NCBI RefSeq assembly: GCF_003308995.1
Contig: NZ_QFFJ01000001.1
Location: 248,001 to 312,000 of the forward strand
Direction: 5' to 3'
DNA from: Chitinophaga flava
GTDB taxonomy: Bacteria; Bacteroidota; Bacteroidia; Chitinophagales; Chitinophagaceae
Length of the DNA stretch: 64,000 bases
Shown here: piece after piece, positions 63,441 to 64,000 of the stretch
Layout: every line of letters begins with the position of its first letter
How positions within the stretch are numbered: position 1 is the stretch's first letter
Made by a program: the position numbers and the translations under genes
Notes under the pieces: model-generated
The model's input: the letters and a program-made list of their open reading frames with translations, nothing else
Databases searched by the model: none
What the model was told of the DNA's origin: nothing

Positions 63441-63896
63441 TTACTGAACGCTTAACGCTTCTTCAATTCTTGCTGGCGTTTTGTCTTCACTTGGCCGCGA
63501 AGCATCACTGTCAAATATTTTTCCGTCTCTTCCAATGATCACATCGCGTGGAACACCCTGGATATTAAAGGCTTTAGCAACGGCGCTTTTCATACCACCA
63601 ACAGACAACAGGTGAATACCTTCTATTTTATCATCCTCGATGGCTTTTCTCCAGGACGCTTCTTTATCATCTACACTGATGTAAAGGAAAACCACATCCT
63701 TATTATCCTTAAATTTCTCATGTAGTTTAGGGCTGCCATTTTTCATCTCATAGCGGCAGGGAGCACACCAGCTGGCCCAGAAGTCCATGTAAATCACTTT
63801 ACCGGAATTATACCTGACTCCATCCCCCATTATTGCCAATAAAGTGGGAAATTCAGTATGGGGAGCTACTATTGGTACATAGAAAAATAAGAGCAA
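63441..63896 (-). CDS. TlpA-like thioredoxin, N-terminally truncated
   Basis: About 151 codons. The thioredoxin domain is intact: WCAPC at C44-C47 and the cis-Pro region QGVPRDVIIG. What precedes it is short: only about 30 codons, beginning at a TTG (63896); the first ATG lies at codon 23. Signal peptide and any DUF4369-type N-domain are lacking, and a strong hairpin lies just upstream. It may be a remnant of a longer redoxin gene, or use a poor start. It resembles the two TlpA genes at 4.4-6.8 kb in the active-site region. Confidence 0.6.
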   Translation of the reverse strand: MLLFFYVPIVAPHTEFPTLLAIMGDGVRYNSGKVIYMDFWASWCAPCRYEMKNGSPKLHEKFKDNKDVVFLYISVDDKEASWRKAIEDDKIEGIHLLSVGGMKSAVAKAFNIQGVPRDVIIGRDGKIFDSDASRPSEDKTPARIEEALSVQ

Positions 63897-63935
63897 AGCT
63901 ACAAACTACTTAACGTAGTTTGTAGCTTTGCTCTT
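63889..63935 (-). terminator. Strong hairpin upstream of the truncated TlpA gene
   Basis: A perfect 21-bp inverted repeat, 63889-63909 and 63915-63935, with a 5-base loop (TTAAC). On the minus strand it is followed by ATTTTTC, so it fits a terminator for a minus-strand gene ending at 63969. It overlaps the putative TTG start of the TlpA-like frame. Confidence 0.72.
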
Positions 63936-63968
63936 CTGTTCTCTTAACAGATAACGGTAATTGACGTT

Positions 63969-64000
63969 CTAAAACATCAAACTATTAGTATCTGGGTCTA
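63969..64000 (-). CDS. Possible 3' end of a gene continuing past the window
   Basis: In one minus-strand frame the last bases of the window read DPDTNSLMF followed by a TAG at 63969-63971. A strong terminator-like hairpin begins 34 bases after that stop, which is what a gene end should look like. Ten codons are too few to name a family. Confidence 0.3.
   Translation of the reverse strand, partial: DPDTNSLMF

Overview
The window looks like a chromosomal segment of a Bacteroidota bacterium, most likely a Chitinophaga-like member of the Chitinophagaceae. Supporting signs are two ECF sigma / FecR / SusC / SusD modules, long surface proteins ending in a type IX secretion (T9SS) type B sorting domain followed by a PorP/SprF protein, paired RHS proteins, several TlpA thioredoxins, and promoters of the TAnnTTTG type. 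I saw no rRNA, tRNA, CRISPR array, transposase, integrase or replication origin.

Layout. 1-1.1 kb: a DUF4402 secreted structural protein and the start of a PapD-like chaperone (partial). 1.6-3.8 kb: a small zinc-ribbon protein, then an ArsR / AHSA1-like / alpha-beta hydrolase operon behind two matching palindromes. 3.9-13.5 kb (minus strand): ECF sigma, FecR, SusC with STN domain, SusD, two TlpA-like thioredoxins and an exported SRPBCC-like protein, a nutrient-uptake locus controlled from the cell surface. 13.6-14.4 kb: an APH(3')-type kinase. 14.5-23.9 kb (minus): two large exported RHS-family proteins followed by small membrane and lipoprotein genes, one broken by an in-frame stop. 24.2-25.9 kb (minus): a DUF2461 / thioesterase / DinB operon. 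26.0-34.6 kb (plus): a second ECF sigma / FecR / SusC / SusD module ending in a GH16 glycosidase, a small polysaccharide utilisation locus probably for a beta-glucan or galactan. 34.6-38.5 kb: an oxidoreductase with a divergent AraC regulator, an outer-membrane beta-barrel and an exported protein of unknown role. 38.9-52.9 kb (plus): a four-gene surface locus with a PKD-like repeat protein, a giant DUF11 repeat protein with T9SS type B signal, a PorP/SprF protein and a TPR/PD40/OmpA protein. 53-64 kb: mixed small genes (thioesterase, lipoprotein, GNAT, EctD-like oxygenase, DUF4268, a LytTR remnant, an ECF sigma with a small membrane partner, DUF6249, a class C beta-lactamase-fold hydrolase, a MORN/HEAT-like unknown and an N-truncated TlpA).

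The most unusual observation is in the 38.9-49.9 kb pair. The two repeat proteins lie in one reading frame separated by a single TAG, and one DUF11-type domain is divided between them: its first part ends the upstream protein and its last strands begin the downstream protein, right after a signal peptide. The downstream array also shows a three-domain higher-order duplication. Other points of interest are the RHS pair with a candidate immunity gene, the twin ArsR operators, a 17-bp palindrome between a sigma operon and DUF6249, and several decayed genes (interrupted lipoprotein, LytTR remnant, truncated TlpA). All calls come from reading the sequence; no database search was run.
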